NCBI GenBank assembly: GCA_019828545.1 | Contig: JACVRA010000420.1 | Span: 48,977 to 112,976, forward strand | Direction: 5' to 3' | Origin: Paracamarosporium sp. OC-R06-R3 | Lineage: Eukaryota > Ascomycota > Dothideomycetes > Pleosporales > Didymosphaeriaceae | DNA length: 64,000 nucleotides | Part shown: positions 22,256-35,800 of the stretch, piece after piece | Layout: every line of letters begins with the position of its first letter | Position numbering within the stretch: the stretch's first letter is position 1 | Translations under genes and position numbers: made by a program | Notes under the pieces: generated by a model | What the model was told of the DNA's origin: nothing | The model's database searches: none | Seen by the model: the letters and a program-made list of their open reading frames with translations, nothing else

Positions 22256-23511
22256 GGTTGCGATGGGGTGGAAGGGCTGTTCTGGTTGTGTCGTTTAACA
22301 AGAAAGTGCGACCTTCGAAAATCTGCTAAGCGAGTGGTGTGCGCGCACGGACCGCATCACGTGCGCCAAGCAATTCCGGGTCTTCAGCAACGAACATCGC
22401 AACTGATTGCATATTTTTCCAACGGCACACTCGAATCTGCCCATTGCTTATGCTATGTTACCTATTCATCTACTGCAGTCAACATCTCCATTCATTGGAT
22501 TGCCACCACCAGACCGGAGGGTGTCCTTCCCCGCACCGCAAAATCTAATCGCAGTTTCGCCACAACGGTGTGGTTGGGTGTCGTTGCTTTGATGCTTACC
22601 ATCCTATGCACATGTCCTTAGCCATTGTGGCCAGGCCATACTCGTGTCAGACTCTTTGAAGTAGCTTGTAGCACCACTTGGAAGAGCTAGCATGGCGAAC
22701 ACAGAATGCGGCTCCAGAACGGCCATTCAACATACTAGAGCACTTAGCGACATGTTGAGAAGCATATCCCACAGCGACCGACTAGTCCGAAGTAAAATCG
22801 CGGCGTACTCGGGTAGATGTTGTTAATGGTATCGTACTGAACTACCCTACTGAGTCAACATAGGACCACTACTGAGACACCATTCTTCGAGGAAGCTGCG
22901 GATTCACACACTTTCGGCCAAGTATTGAGCTTTATGTTATCTTTTCATTTCTAGCTGCATAAGCTATGTCTCTTTCCTCGCGACTCATTCATGTTGGAGC
23001 CCTGTCCCGCTACTCTCCTGGTTCCCACCGCTAGTCTCGCTTCTCGCCTCGCTACTTCAATCCTCCCACAGACCACCAGCCTTGCACGCCTCTCTGTCGC
23101 ACACCGAAACTTCTAATTACTGAGTGACGTGGCAGTCAATCCGGAATGCCGATCGGCATCAAACTATCGAAGCGACTGCACGCTGTAATCCGTGGCTTTT
23201 CCTTCGACCCTCTCTCGTCTGTCGGTGTCCGCCCGACTGCTTTGAGCTCAAGTCATCTAGTTCCTCCTCGTCATCTTTCAGCAGGATTTGACACGCTTTT
23301 CGTGGCCTTCGCTGGCGTTGAAGCAGTTACATGGTCCTTCAATTGCCAGTAAATGGCTCGGTTCTCTGTCCGTTGGGGACTGGTTCCTCTACTGGCTTTT
23401 CTTTCCTCGATAAAGGAGTGGCGGCATTCTGGGGTAATCCTCAATGGCCATTGTGATCATGTTCTTGATCACGTTCTTGTTGAATTGCATCGTTTGGGTA
23501 ACACAGTCAAG
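22256..23511. other. Upstream region of eS1 and 3' flank of the next gene
   Basis: About 1.25 kb with no supported coding sequence. The part next to 22255 is the eS1 promoter and 5' UTR. Frames in 22268-22621 and 23146-23610 show no domain or coding bias. Confidence 0.4.
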
Positions 23512-24013
23512 TCACGTGTGTACTGCATTGTGCTCCCTCCGCTGACTTTGATATGGGTTCTCAGTCTGACAAAACTTCTCAAAGTCTGGGAAGCTGATGT
23601 AACCATCTGAGACAGGTTAGCTACTAGGCTGACATCCAAGGCTAGATATGCTTACCTTGTTGCCGATACTGATGAACGTAACGAGCACTCTCGCTCCTCC
23701 ACATGGCGGGCCGATCTGGGCTGTACATTGGACTGGAGTGCATCCTGACGTCCGGGGATGGCAGCGGAGTAGTAGATGGCGTCTCGGCCCTGGGCGTCGA
23801 TGGGTGCGAGGCAACCTTGGCGAGTAGGGCTGATGCTTTGGTCGGACTCCCCGATCCTGAATCTCTCCGGCTTGCAATAGTCGATTGCGTTGTGAGACAT
23901 GGCGAGGAGACGGTTGAAGGCGTCAGTGGTGGCCGACGGCTGCCTGATGTTGACCGTGGCTGCTGCGGTGCTTGCGTGGGGAGCGAGTAGTAGTATCTGT
24001 TGTCGTTCGCCAT
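23512..24013 (-). CDS. Small Ser/Pro/Thr-rich protein with conserved-looking C-terminus
   Basis: Exon 1 is 23656-24013 (ATG at 24013, MANDNRYYYSLPTQAPQQPR). A 49 bp intron 23607-23655 (GTAAGC...CAG) follows, then exon 2 23512-23606; together 150 aa. The first 110 residues are disordered and rich in Ser, Thr and Pro, with several SP/TP sites that proline-directed kinases could use. The C-terminal 40 residues are ordered-looking: MWRSESARYVHQYRQQ, then across the splice junction DGYISFPDFEKFCQ. The latter resembles a single EF-hand-like or short interaction motif, but I cannot assign a function. The gene lies alone beside a 3.9 kb gene-free upstream region. Confidence 0.7.
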
Positions 24014-27000
24014 TTCGAGGCTGATGTGGATTTGTTCGACCGTTCGACTCTGATTTACGGATGGGAAGGTTGGAATGACAGAGCAGAACAGTTGGAAGAC
24101 GTAGTGGTAATAATGGTGAGCGCCCGCGCCGAGACGCCATTCACCCAGACTACAACGCCTCTGCAAGTGCAGGGCACCCCTGCAACGCCAGCTGCATCAT
24201 CAGCCGGGCCCCCATCATTGACTTTCTCGGCCCTGGTCCGCTATGCACGATGCACGCCTCGTAAAAACGTGGACCGTTAGGACGGCTGGCGACAAGGCGG
24301 CTGCGCTGTCATGCGTTCATACGTCCTGACTCGTCCCCCAGCCGACACACGATCACACTTCATCTCAACGTGTGCGTTGGCCACCGCCTATATCCGTTTA
24401 GTCGCTCCCTAGCCCTGGAAGCGGCCGCTGGTTCTAGCGGGATTGCTGACGTTGGCTGTATTGAAGCCACTCGTGCCTGATTGGCATCCGCATCCTGCTC
24501 CGGGAGCGCGGGTTCCAAGGCGGCGGGGTCTCGAATCGGGGCATGGATGCGCCTTCAACAGACGCTTCCGTCATGGATGCGTGTGGTGGAGAGACGACTG
24601 CCGGACAGCCACAAACTCAGGGTCGGCAAGGTACGCATCGGTTGGTGCGAGGTTCCTGGCGGATGCCTTGCGAGACCTTCTCCTTGCCCAGGACCGCGCC
24701 GTGGTGTGTGCGGCCAGCTATGGGATGGAAAGACCGTGCAACCGCCTCACAATGAACGCTTCGCGTCTGCCTATGTCACGACGACGTATGAGGTGGTGTC
24801 AGAGACTCGGAGCCAGCTTGCTTTTGCCCGATTCCCCGCGCAATGACATGGCTCGCACAAAGAAGCACACAACACGAGCCAACATCCAACAGAATCCCAC
24901 GCACTGCACCTGCATTCCATCCTTTCAAGCTATGCTCACCCGTCATCTCACCTCCTCTATGACGCATCGCTGTTTATTTATTTGTTCTTCTGGCACCGAT
25001 ACTTGGCTATTATCTGCACGTCCGACGGGATCGATTAAGCGGCGGCCACGTACTGCCGGCCGCTCCCTCCCGCCAATCCACCAGTCGAACAGTCCACTCG
25101 TTCTGTGTCTCGCCATACATCCCGTCAACCGGGCTATCAATAGCGAGGGCGAGTGCTTCAAGACACTCTGCGCTGAGCGTCAGGTGCCTCGATGTAACAC
25201 TGCGAAATCCATTACGGAAGAAACTTCGGGCGACTCTCAAAGTGTCGGAAGTTCTGACAGTTCAGCTCGTGGCATAACATCGCGATCCACTCTTCTCTCC
25301 AGAGCGGGGCGGGCAGGCGTCCAGACTCGCATCTTCTTTGTACTAAACCTCAGCTGCGCTGCATGACGCTCGCGAGCGGCTACGACTGCCGGAAAATTTG
25401 CCCATAATCGCCGGTGGAAATGCTCTTCCTCCTGTGCAGTGCGGAGGAGTCATAATGAGCATTGACCCCATTCTGATTGACCGCTCAACAAGAGTTTATT
25501 ATGTCGCGGTGCACTTCGCGTCTGCTGTCTGGCGACCGATCGCATCGACGTGCTGGACCACACGACTCCTTTACCCCCTTGACTTCACACCGTGGCTTAC
25601 TCGTAGTCTTCGATGTGGCACTTCTTGATTTGACTGACGATGATCGCCACCGGTAGCTTTGCACTGGACCGCTACTAGCGATGGATGGTATTCTCTTTTT
25701 CCATCTACGAGCCTCGTTTGTTCACAAGCACAAGCGTGCCCACACCGCCGAGCACGCCAAACATCTGCCATATGCCATGCTGCCCAGTCCGTTATGAAAG
25801 CGCCTGCTAGCTCACGATACCGCACATGAGACGCTGTCGGTACCTTGCGCCCGCCCCACTGCCACGGTTAAGGTTATCTTGTGACACCCCCTCGCGCACC
25901 CCTTATACCCGTCTCAACGCTTCTGTAGGTGCTGTTGCTTTAGGAAGTAGTATGCACGAGATACGCAATCGCTATTCCAGGTAATGTACACTGATATGCT
26001 TATGAATCGGCGACGCGATGCAATCTGAGTTATCCTTCCGAGACGTGTGGCGGACCGCTTCGCCTCTCGGGGGATTCTCAGGACAGAAGACAGTCACCAC
26101 GACCCCCGCGCAGACCATCTCTCGCATCGCGGCAAACGCTGCGAAAATCTGCGCCGAATATGCACTCGCACTGCCGCCTGGGAGATGTGCAATGCAGCAT
26201 GCAGTGCTACACACCTTGGCCACCCCTCCTCCTCAGATCACCCTCACCTCTCTGCTCGGTGCCTCCCGAAGTAGCGCTGCCGCATCCGTCCAAAGCTCGC
26301 GCTCAACTCCCCACAGAAGCAAATCTAGAATGCGCATCCCAATGCTCTGCATGCCGATCTTTTCCGGCCCCAACACCACGCATGGCCTCGCCTACGCATG
26401 CAATGTATTGCCTGCTAGTCTCGTCCCTTCCACACGTGTCGCTGCGTATACCGGCATAGTCGCGGTGCGGTATACCCGCCACTCCACTCACCGTCTCAGT
26501 CCACTGCGTTGCCCCCGTTACTCTAGAACGCGCCTACAGTCCAGTTAGTTGCCACGAGAGCCAATACCGGCTTCTCGACGCACCCCCCCGAAACACAACA
26601 AGCAAACCCCGAGTTATCGACCGTCGCCATCCCAGCATGCTTTTCTCGTCCTTCCCTTTGCCGCCTCCCAGTCCCACCATGTCATCCCATTCGCGGTGAC
26701 CCAACCCACACATACCCCCCATACCCACCCACCCATCCTCAAAACACTCGGTACATATATTCCCGGCCGAGACGCCATCCATGCCATTTCCGCCGCCCAT
26801 TGTTGTCTAGCACGCCCACACCTATCTATCTACTCGGAGCAAAGGCGCGGCAAGGCGAGACAGCGGTCGAGCCCAAAAGCGGGCCGCCCCGGTAGTTTTC
26901 TACCCTTCTTGCGTTGTGTGCGTTGCCGAGCCGCGCTATGGAGAAGAGATAGGTAGGCAGGTAAACAAGGCAGAGCAAGGCAGGCAGTCATGCGGCGGGC

Positions 27001-27906
27001 GCTCGTTCGCTCGCTCGGATGTCCGGCGGTTAGGACGTGCGAGCGCGTAGGGCGGGTTTTGGGACGGGGAGCGGGGAGGTAGGGCTGGGCTGGCAGGTGG
27101 GGGTCCATGTGAATGAGGGTGCTTGATTTGGCTTTGGGTAAGATTCGGGAAAGGGGCTTGCTGCTGTTGCTACTGCTGCTGCTGAGGGCTGAGTCTGCAG
27201 GGCTGGGCACGTGAGGTTTTGTGGGTGGTGGTGCATGTGCGGGGAGCGTAGGTGCAAGAGGGGATTGGGGAGTGAAGTGGAGACGGGGTGTAGGCAGAAG
27301 GGTTTGGTGTCAGGTCAGAGTCGCACAGCTCGTGATTAGAACTAGAGATGCTATAGCAGCCGATCTGACTGCGCATCACTTGGTGAGAAGGCGAGTCTCG
27401 GGGTGTTTTTTCGCTTTCAGTGCTCGCTCTGGGTGCTACAACGTGTCTGCCTTTCGATGGCAAACCGACATCGCCGACGTGAGAAGTGAACAGTCAGCCA
27501 TGCGCAGCGTCAGCGGCGTGTGATGTTGAGCATCTGCGAGGCCGGACCAATTGCTAAGAGGATCTTGTAAGACATCGTGAGGGCGAGGCTTCATTCGTTG
27601 AGCTCGGGATGTTTGTTTTTTGCTTACTTGCCGTTATCGCGTGAGCTCTCGCTGTTCGTTCGGATCCGCAGAGCGAAGTGCAACCCACGCCTTACAGCGA
27701 GTGAAACATTGCACGGGCAATCTAAGCGATGATAAATCTTGTTATGTGTTGGGAATCGTCGATACAATGAGTCAACATGAAGCCAATCGCGAGAATTCGA
27801 CAAGACATGGGATGCATTCAGGATTTTTTCCATGTACAAGTAACTAGCGAGCTATATCGAAAGAGGTTATGTGCATTTAGTGCTGTGATTATAGTCAGTT
27901 CTTTAT
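24014..27906. other. 3.9 kb gene-free region upstream of the small Ser/Pro-rich gene
   Basis: Many overlapping frames on both strands, the longest 24443-25366, but none has a good ATG, a domain, splice logic or protein-like composition; they are rich in Arg, Cys, Ser and His as chance frames in GC-moderate DNA are. It could hold a long leader or regulatory region for the gene ending at 24013, a non-coding transcript, or both. The last part near 27907 is the 3' end of URC1. Confidence 0.45.
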
Positions 27907-29847
27907 TCATTCAAGTATCAAGGGGTCCGTGAGACTTACGTCTATGTCCTCCCAGCCGCGGCCCTTTACGTTCGCGAGCTCGTCCATCGACATGACATGA
28001 CCAGTGGTGACTAGAGAATTGTATATTAGCGGGATTCCTGTGTAAGGTTGAAGGTATTCCTGTCGCAATCACGGAGAATGGATCCAGCCCTTCAAAAGCC
28101 ATGTTGGTGATCGCGTGTCGCTATGCATAAAACTTACAGTAGCCAGCTTGAATCTTCGCATCGATCTCGACACGGCTATCCGCCGGTATCATCTCCTCGG
28201 GGATCGGAACACGCTCATGAATCGGGATGCCCTGTTCGACGATCGCGTCGTGTTTCATACTGAAGCTATGTTAGCTCTGACGTGCTGACGCTGTGTCGGG
28301 ATGCTGGGAAGTGTCGGAAACATACTTGGACATGCTGAGCATCCTGTCAATCTTCGTAATGCCGAGCCAGTGCAGGATCTGTTGTACATATTGGTCAGTG
28401 GCTGAATGCTGTGGAACTTTTGTGCAATGCAGGATGACTCACGTCAGGCATGAGTGCTTGGAAGCGCATATCCTTGACACCAGCAATGTTCTCGGTCCGC
28501 TTGAAGTATTCGCTCGCTCGGTCTTCTCCGCGCTTTCGCGCGTTGTACACAAGATACTTAGTCACCTCGCCGAGAGCTCGTCCTTCCTTGCGGAAGTAGA
28601 TGACGACACCACTGCCACCCTTTTGGGCTTCTTTGACGGCCTCCTCAACACCGAAGATGAGGTATGGACGGCATGTGCAGATGTCTGAGCCGAACACGTC
28701 GCTACCATTGCACTCGTCGTGGACACGAAGTGCGAGGCGAACGTTAGGGTCCGACATCTTTGCTGGATCGCCGAAGATATATACAGTTAGACCGCCAATG
28801 GGTGGCAAGAAGAGCTTGATGTCGTGTCGCGTAATCAGCTCGGGGTAGGATCCTCCAGTCTCTTCAAACAATGTACGGCGGAGAGTACCCTCATCTAGTC
28901 AAGTTGTCAGCATATGCAATGAGGGAAGGCTGATGTAACTGACCGATACCGAACCGCTCGGCAACTCCTGGTAAGTACCAGACAGGCTCAACGGCGACCT
29001 TGGTGACAGCCAATTCACCACTCTCGTTCAGACAGATCTTGCCATCAGGTACGAGACGTCCTTTTCGGACACTGTCTTCCAGTTCAGGAAGCTTCATGTG
29101 GGCTTTTGTAATGGCAATAGAAGGCCTGATTTCAACATTCTCTTTGTCTAAGATCTCCTTATACAGCCATGGAGCCAGATGTCCAAGAGGATCCATAGCT
29201 ACAATCTTCTTCTTATCGCTCCATTGCGGGAATGGTCCGATTGTTGCGGCTGGCTCAGTGTTGGTAAAGTCGGGCTTGTGTTCAATATCGAGATTTCCGC
29301 TTGCTACGGCGAGTGCGTGGTAGATCGAGTACGAGCCACCGTGAGCACCAATAGCTATCGTATGTTAGCAAAGTGAACAGCTTCCATGTGAAATAGAAAA
29401 CCTACCGTTGCGCCTACGAATGGTGTTTGCATGGCGAGACACAACAACGGGACCACGGACAGCTGGGTCTTTATGACCCCAATCCATGGGCAAAGGGTCA
29501 ACACCAGCCTGACCAGGATACGAGGTCAAAATAATCTTGGACGTCTTGGAAACGCTGGCTCGACGAGAAGAAGCATCAGCAACAGGTGCAGATTCTTCAT
29601 ACTGCTTGCTAACAGCCTCTGCGGTCTTCTCCGTTACAGACACAACAGCATCCTTGGCTTTCTCAAGAAGGCCCTTGGACGGTTGGTCCTTAGCCTCGTC
29701 CTTGATTTGCTTGATCTCGGACAACATGTTCACACGGCCATTGATAGCATCTACGGCTGACGCAAGCTGGGAGTTTTCCTTGCGCAAGGAATTGAGTCCC
29801 TCCAGGATCTCCTTGAGGAGGACATCACTTGAGCTTTCGACGGACAT
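27907..29847 (-). CDS. URC1: GTP cyclohydrolase II-like protein of uracil catabolism (Urc1)
   Basis: Exons on the minus strand: 29406-29847, 28944-29354, 28443-28894, 28326-28378, 28138-28259 and 27907-28010, total 1584 nt, 527 aa. The N-terminus has a predicted coiled coil (residues 1-60) and a Lys/Glu-rich linker. The middle region (RHANTIRRRN, AIGAHGGSYSIYHALAVA) precedes a GTP cyclohydrolase II domain. The three zinc cysteines lie in CNGSDVFGSDICTCRPYL, and RKEGRALGE matches the GCHII Arg motif. Urc1 is required for the uracil-catabolic (URC) pathway studied in Lachancea kluyveri; its exact reaction is not settled. The end is the least certain part: a strong donor GACGTAAGT sits just before the proposed stop, so a further exon downstream is possible. 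Confidence 0.88.
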
Positions 29848-30427
29848 GGTGACTCTGCAATGCTTTCATGCAAACACAAAGAATCCTCTGGGTGAACAAG
29901 AAAGTGGAACGAGGCAAATGTAAACCCTCCGTATGAACTGGCCACCTGTAGACAATGAACCGCTAGTTACCGAGGACGAGCAGATAGGCGCGGGTGATGG
30001 TTTGATTGAGATGAGGAATGGGAATGCTGGTATCAACCAAAAAGGGAGCACCTGCTTTCTATCCTCGAGCTCTGAATAGCAGAAGTAGAAAAGAGAGAGA
30101 AAGAGAGAGAAAGAGAAAGGGAGCGAGGGAGAGTGGCGGGGGAACTTGGAACGGTGGATGACAGGGCGCGTGCCTTTATCTGATTGGTGAAGCTTATCGA
30201 CGCATTGGGCAACAAGCCGGGGAGCGGTGACCTCCTAACGTTATCTTGGCGCTAATTGTCGGAGCTCCCCACCATGCATTCACACCTCATAGAACTTTGA
30301 CGAGCTTTTGGCCGCGAACGCGCAACACGACCACGACGCGCCACTCCCAGTCTTCGTACTTCCACATTTGCTTTTTTTATATTGGGATCTCCATTACAAC
30401 TTAAATACATTTTTCAGCCGTAGCGCA
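29848..30427. promoter_or_regulatory. Divergent promoter shared by URC1 and ELOF1
   Basis: The only space between two divergent genes (580 bp). It contains a purine tract of GAGA/AAAG units at about 30081-30134, a typical nucleosome-depleted low-complexity element in fungal promoters. I could not identify a specific factor site. Confidence 0.45.
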
Positions 30428-31056
30428 ATGGCAAGTAGACGCGCTCAGCCGTACGCGCGTTGGTCCTAACAGCGTGCAGGGTAAACGCAAGTCAGCAAAG
30501 AAACCCCAGGGCCCAAGGAAGGCATGTATCCGTGGTCGCGCAGGCTGCAAGAGGCACGCTGACCAGTTTTGCAGAAGGAGAAGCTTCCTACGACCTTCCA
30601 GTGCCTTTTCTGCAACCACGAGAACTCTGTCTCTGTCTCCATCGAGAAGAAGTCGGGCGTTGGCAACCTTCAGTGCAAGGTGTGCGGACAGACTTTCCAG
30701 ACCAACACCAACTGTACGTGGCGAGCATGTCTTTTGCGCGGGTTTGGGACAAGGATCCAGACAGGCCGGCGTTGTTTTCGCGCACACGCCAGACCGCGTC
30801 CGCATTATTATTACCTTGGTGCGGTAATAGACATATTAGAGCACGTGCTGACTGTCAAACAGATCTCTCTGCACCCGTCGATGTCTATGCGGACTGGGTT
30901 GATGCGTGCGATGCGGTAGCGAAGGAAGCAGCCGCGGCCAACACAGCGACACACAAACCTCTGCACCGCGGAGGCAGGTCTCGCGTGGAGGAGGAAACAG
31001 AGGACTTCGTCGTCCAGGACGACGCCGACGCTGAAGGCGAATACGACGATTATTGA
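30428..31056 (+). CDS. ELF1: Transcription elongation factor ELOF1/Elf1 homolog
   Basis: Exons 30428-30430 (ATG only), 30480-30521, 30575-30713 and 30863-31056; 378 nt, 125 aa. The first two introns begin GC rather than GT (GCAAGT...GTGCAG, 49 bp; GCATGT...TTGCAG, 53 bp); only this splicing gives [20 protein letters not shown]. The third intron is an ordinary GT-AG of 149 bp. The protein has the ELOF1 basic tail, the four-cysteine zinc ribbon (CLFCNHE and CKVCGQ), the conserved [17 protein letters not shown] helix and an acidic fungal C-terminal extension ([15 protein letters not shown]). ELOF1/Elf1 binds elongating RNA polymerase II near the downstream DNA and Spt4/5 and helps passage through nucleosomes and transcription-coupled repair. 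Confidence 0.93.
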
Positions 31057-31471
31057 GCGCCTGGACACGACCAGGCAACTGTACGTTGCATGTACAACAC
31101 CCCCAGGTTCAACTGCATGTAGTCAAAGGAATGACTAGCGGCATGTACGGCGTTCGAGGTATACCAGGGTTTTACGGGGTGGCGTTTTCTATCTATGTAG
31201 CGCGTTACTATCGTGCTTGTGATATTGGATATAAGTTAAAACGTATTTGTATGGAGCATAGTATCAAAAGGATTGACATCAACTTTCATGGCGGTTTATT
31301 CAAAATAACTTGAAAAAGTAGTAGTTGGCCGATGCCTCGCTCCCCTGTTCATAATTTGTCATATGCACTCCATACATGTTCTCATTCGTCATCGATGGTT
31401 GCACACCTTTTCTTTTTCTTCGTATTTTGTTTTTGTTTTCATGTTTCTACCACAACACGCAACGGTATCTC
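31057..31471. other. Convergent 3' region
   Basis: The 3' ends of ELOF1 (+) and the uracil phosphoribosyltransferase gene (-) face each other here. T-rich runs at 31405-31440 are in keeping with terminator/UTR sequence. No gene seen. Confidence 0.4.
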
Positions 31472-32356
<885 letters not shown>

Positions 32357-32890
32357 TTTCGGATGCTGATAAGAGTGAAGGGTGCAAGCGAAAGTGGAGA
32401 GGCCCGCAAAGTGGGAGATGCAAATGCTCGACCAAGGGACAACGGGACTTGGAACGCAACGGAGAGGAGGAGGGAATTGGAGAGAGGAGAGACAACAAGC
32501 AGCTGCAAGAGCCTCGCTCGAGGAGCCCAGGCTCGTGACCGTCGGCGACCTCCACCACCTGGGCGCCCGCAATTTTGAGGCTAGTCCCGTTGGTGGACCC
32601 TGGGTTGGGTGGTGCGCCTCGTTCACACCACCAGCCACAGCGCTGCCGAATCACGCATGCCTGCCGCTTCGTGTCGCCGTTGACGCAAGCAAGCAACCGG
32701 TTTCACGACAACAACGCCTGCGCCAGCCAGCCGGAGACATCACCCGCCCACGCGCCTTTCTGCCGCACGAGTCCGCCCCGACGCCTGCTCTGCGGCTCCC
32801 AGTTTGCTGTCGACGCGCAAACCGCTCAACACCCTCTCGTCCTCCACCATGCGCGCCTAACTCGACCTCCCCGCCCAACGTCCGCACGCC
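32357..32890. promoter_or_regulatory. Divergent promoter between UPRT and the Wapl gene
   Basis: A 534 bp region flanked by start codons on both sides. Long frames here (32046-32696 minus, 32382-32948 plus) have low-complexity Arg/Pro/Ser composition and are best read as chance. No specific site identified. Confidence 0.4.
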
Positions 32891-35800
32891 ATGGCCATGC
32901 CCATGTCCTCAGTGTTTACTGGGCCCGAGCGCCGCAAGAAGGTCGTGACCTACGGGCGAGCGACACGACCCAGCGCCGCCCCAGTATTCACAGAAGACCC
33001 GCCGTCGCCTGAGCGTCCGCGCAAGCAGGCGGGGAGACTCCCCGGGGCGTCGCAAAAGCCCGGAGCAGCCTCAGGGGCCAAGGACGCGTCCGATGCTTCA
33101 ACCACGCGTCGCCAGCAGTCGCCGGCACCTCTCGACGAGTTCGACGTACCGTCCGATAACGAGCCCACGCCTCGCGCTGCCCCGACCAAGAAGTCGCTGC
33201 ATAAGCCTCCACCGAAGCCTGTAGACGATTTCGACGTCTTCGATGTGCCTTCTTCCGGCGACGAACGAACAACAACAAATCATGGGAGAGAGAAGGCAGC
33301 TCAATCGCTGCGAAAGGCCAATGCGACGCGAACCAAAGTGCCTGCGCAACATGTAAAGGCGGCAGAAAAAAAGCAGGTTGCAGCAGTGCCTTCGGGCGAT
33401 TCCCACACCACAGCAACCTCGGCGGTACGGGTACGAGCGAAGACTCCTCTGGCTGTTGCGAAGCCCACGTCCACCGTGCCAGCAAAAGCGGTGAAGCAAA
33501 ATGCCCCGCCATCCAAAGCCACCTCACGACCGGCAGCACCTGCTCCGCCAGCTGCAATCAAGCAAAAGAAAGCAAAACCTACTCCAGCTCCTGTGGTCAC
33601 GAAGTCAGTACCAACACCACCGACTGAACCAAGCTCGGATTTTGGCGTATTCGATGTCCCCTCTTCTGATGATGAGATGCCGACGCAGACCCCCGTAAAA
33701 CCGCGTAACGCACCGATTGCACACGCAAAGGTACCATCAAAACCGTCCACATCACGGACGCCACTCTCACCAGAACCTTCGGCCGAATCCGATACGTCCA
33801 ATGCTTCCCACAAGCGCAAACGAGATGTCTCTGCATCGTCATCCGTGACGGTGAAGAAGTTGGATCCTACACAGAAGAAGAGGGAAGCGACCGCACCCCA
33901 GCGGGGCAGGAAGTATCAGAGGACCGAGGATAGCGTATCGCCAGGCCATGGTGCGAATGAGCGTCCGCAGTCAACCCTTGTGGCCGTGATCCATGACCCT
34001 CCAATCAACAAGCCGAAGCGCACAAACGCACGTACTGTCCCAGTCATCTCAAGACCTACGATCGCGAAAGCACAATCCTCGCCAGTCAAGCTTCACAATA
34101 TGCTTGATGAGCACTCAGCGACAAAATGGACAACTATACGAAAAAATCCTGAAGCACCAATTGCCGAGGACGAAACTATGTACGACATCCCAGAGGAGGC
34201 GACGCCTCTTGCGCGGGGCGTGAAGGCGGGCATGCCAGGTTCTGTGACACCACGTCAGCGAGATCTGTTCAGTAATTTATTGGAGGACGGTTCGGATTTG
34301 ACAACGCCAATGCCAAGCATATCAAAGCTTCGACTCACCGATCGAAAACCGGGCTCTGCTATTGCTGCGTTGACAAGGTCGTCGTCCGATATCCCTCAGT
34401 CTGCACATACGCGAAAGGGGAGGCTCATTGATATGCTCAAGCGGGCTGCTCCAAGCTCCATCGAAGAGAGCGAAAGCGACGGAGAATCGGAGGATAGCAC
34501 AGAGAGTGCAACCGTGCCGGCCGTGCCAGCCGTGCCTCGGCCCGTGGCCGTTCACCATGTTGCTTCTCAAGAGGTAGTGGAGGCGATGGATATTGATCCG
34601 GATACTCAGGCAAGCTCACAGACTTCGCGGGCGCCTGTTCCCATAATGGAGGGTTCTCGGACCTACGCCCAGCAGAGATCTTATCTTGAAGAGTCTAACC
34701 TCGAAGATGGGCTGTTGAATTGGGATGAGGACATTGACATTGACCTGACTGATAGGCAGGGCTCCGTCACTGGCAGCGAAGATGACTCGCAACAAGTGAC
34801 TGGACTTCCCGAACTTCGTCGCAAGGGACAGCTTTACAAATTCGAAGCAGAGACCCAGGCCATTATCGAGGACATATCTGGGAAAAGCAACACGAACATT
34901 TCGGCACGGCGTAGTGCAATGATAGAGTTCGCTTCGCAGATGGCCGACGAGAGCTATGTCAACCAGCTGCTAGAGTCAGCAATGACCTCCTCGTTACTCC
35001 GAGCCATCTCCGCTACTGGAGATATGATTTTTGACTTCGCAGCAGCTGTTGCTATACTGTTCATGCTCAGAACAAAACCGAGCTACGCCGTAGTAGAACA
35101 CATCTACCAGTCTGATATTCTGTCGACCTTGCAGAAGCTTCTGTCGTCGCCCATGTCGAGCTTCGATATATACCGCATCTCAAAGGACAGAAAGACGAAC
35201 ATGGCTGCCAGTGCCCGAGAGACAGTGGCAGAGTTTCGAACGCTTATCTTGAAGACTCTTGACTGGCCTGCGGAAGACGTGAGTAAGCTGTCGCCGCAAC
35301 TCTTGGCTATCAAGGTCCTAGAAGAGCTAGTTATAGGGCTCCGGAACCCTGGTAACACAGAGTCCATCATCGATGAGGACATGATCAGCAAAGTTCTCGA
35401 TGTAGCGGCTAGCCCTGTACAGAACCTGCGGTCAGGGAAGGCAACCGCACAAGATGACTTGATTATAGAGACAGCATTTTCCGCACTTGAGTCACTGTCG
35501 ATATCCAAGGACGGCCAAGCCACCTGGCCAGACGAGGTCCTCCGACGACTGGCTGGCATGATGTCTGCTTTCTTCGACACCACACGTTCATCGCCAATCA
35601 GGCTCGTCATCCGACTCTGCATGAACCTAGCCAACAGCCGGCCTCAAGCCTGTGAAATCTTCGCAGACCACACCTTCGTTACCCGCCTCACCCGTTTCAT
35701 CGTGGAATGCTTCAAGCTGCTTGGAGATAACACGAGCCAGCAGCAGTCGACGCGCGTCCGAGACGACCTCATCCTCGGCCTGGGCGCTATGATGAACCTC

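Noticed and set aside
24443..25366. 307-codon open frame on the plus strand
   Set aside because: It starts at a TTG, has no domain, and its Arg/Cys/Ser/His-rich composition is like chance translation; overlapping frames on the other strand look the same.
33301..33819. 172-codon minus-strand frame
   Set aside because: Shadow of the low-complexity Wapl N-terminus.
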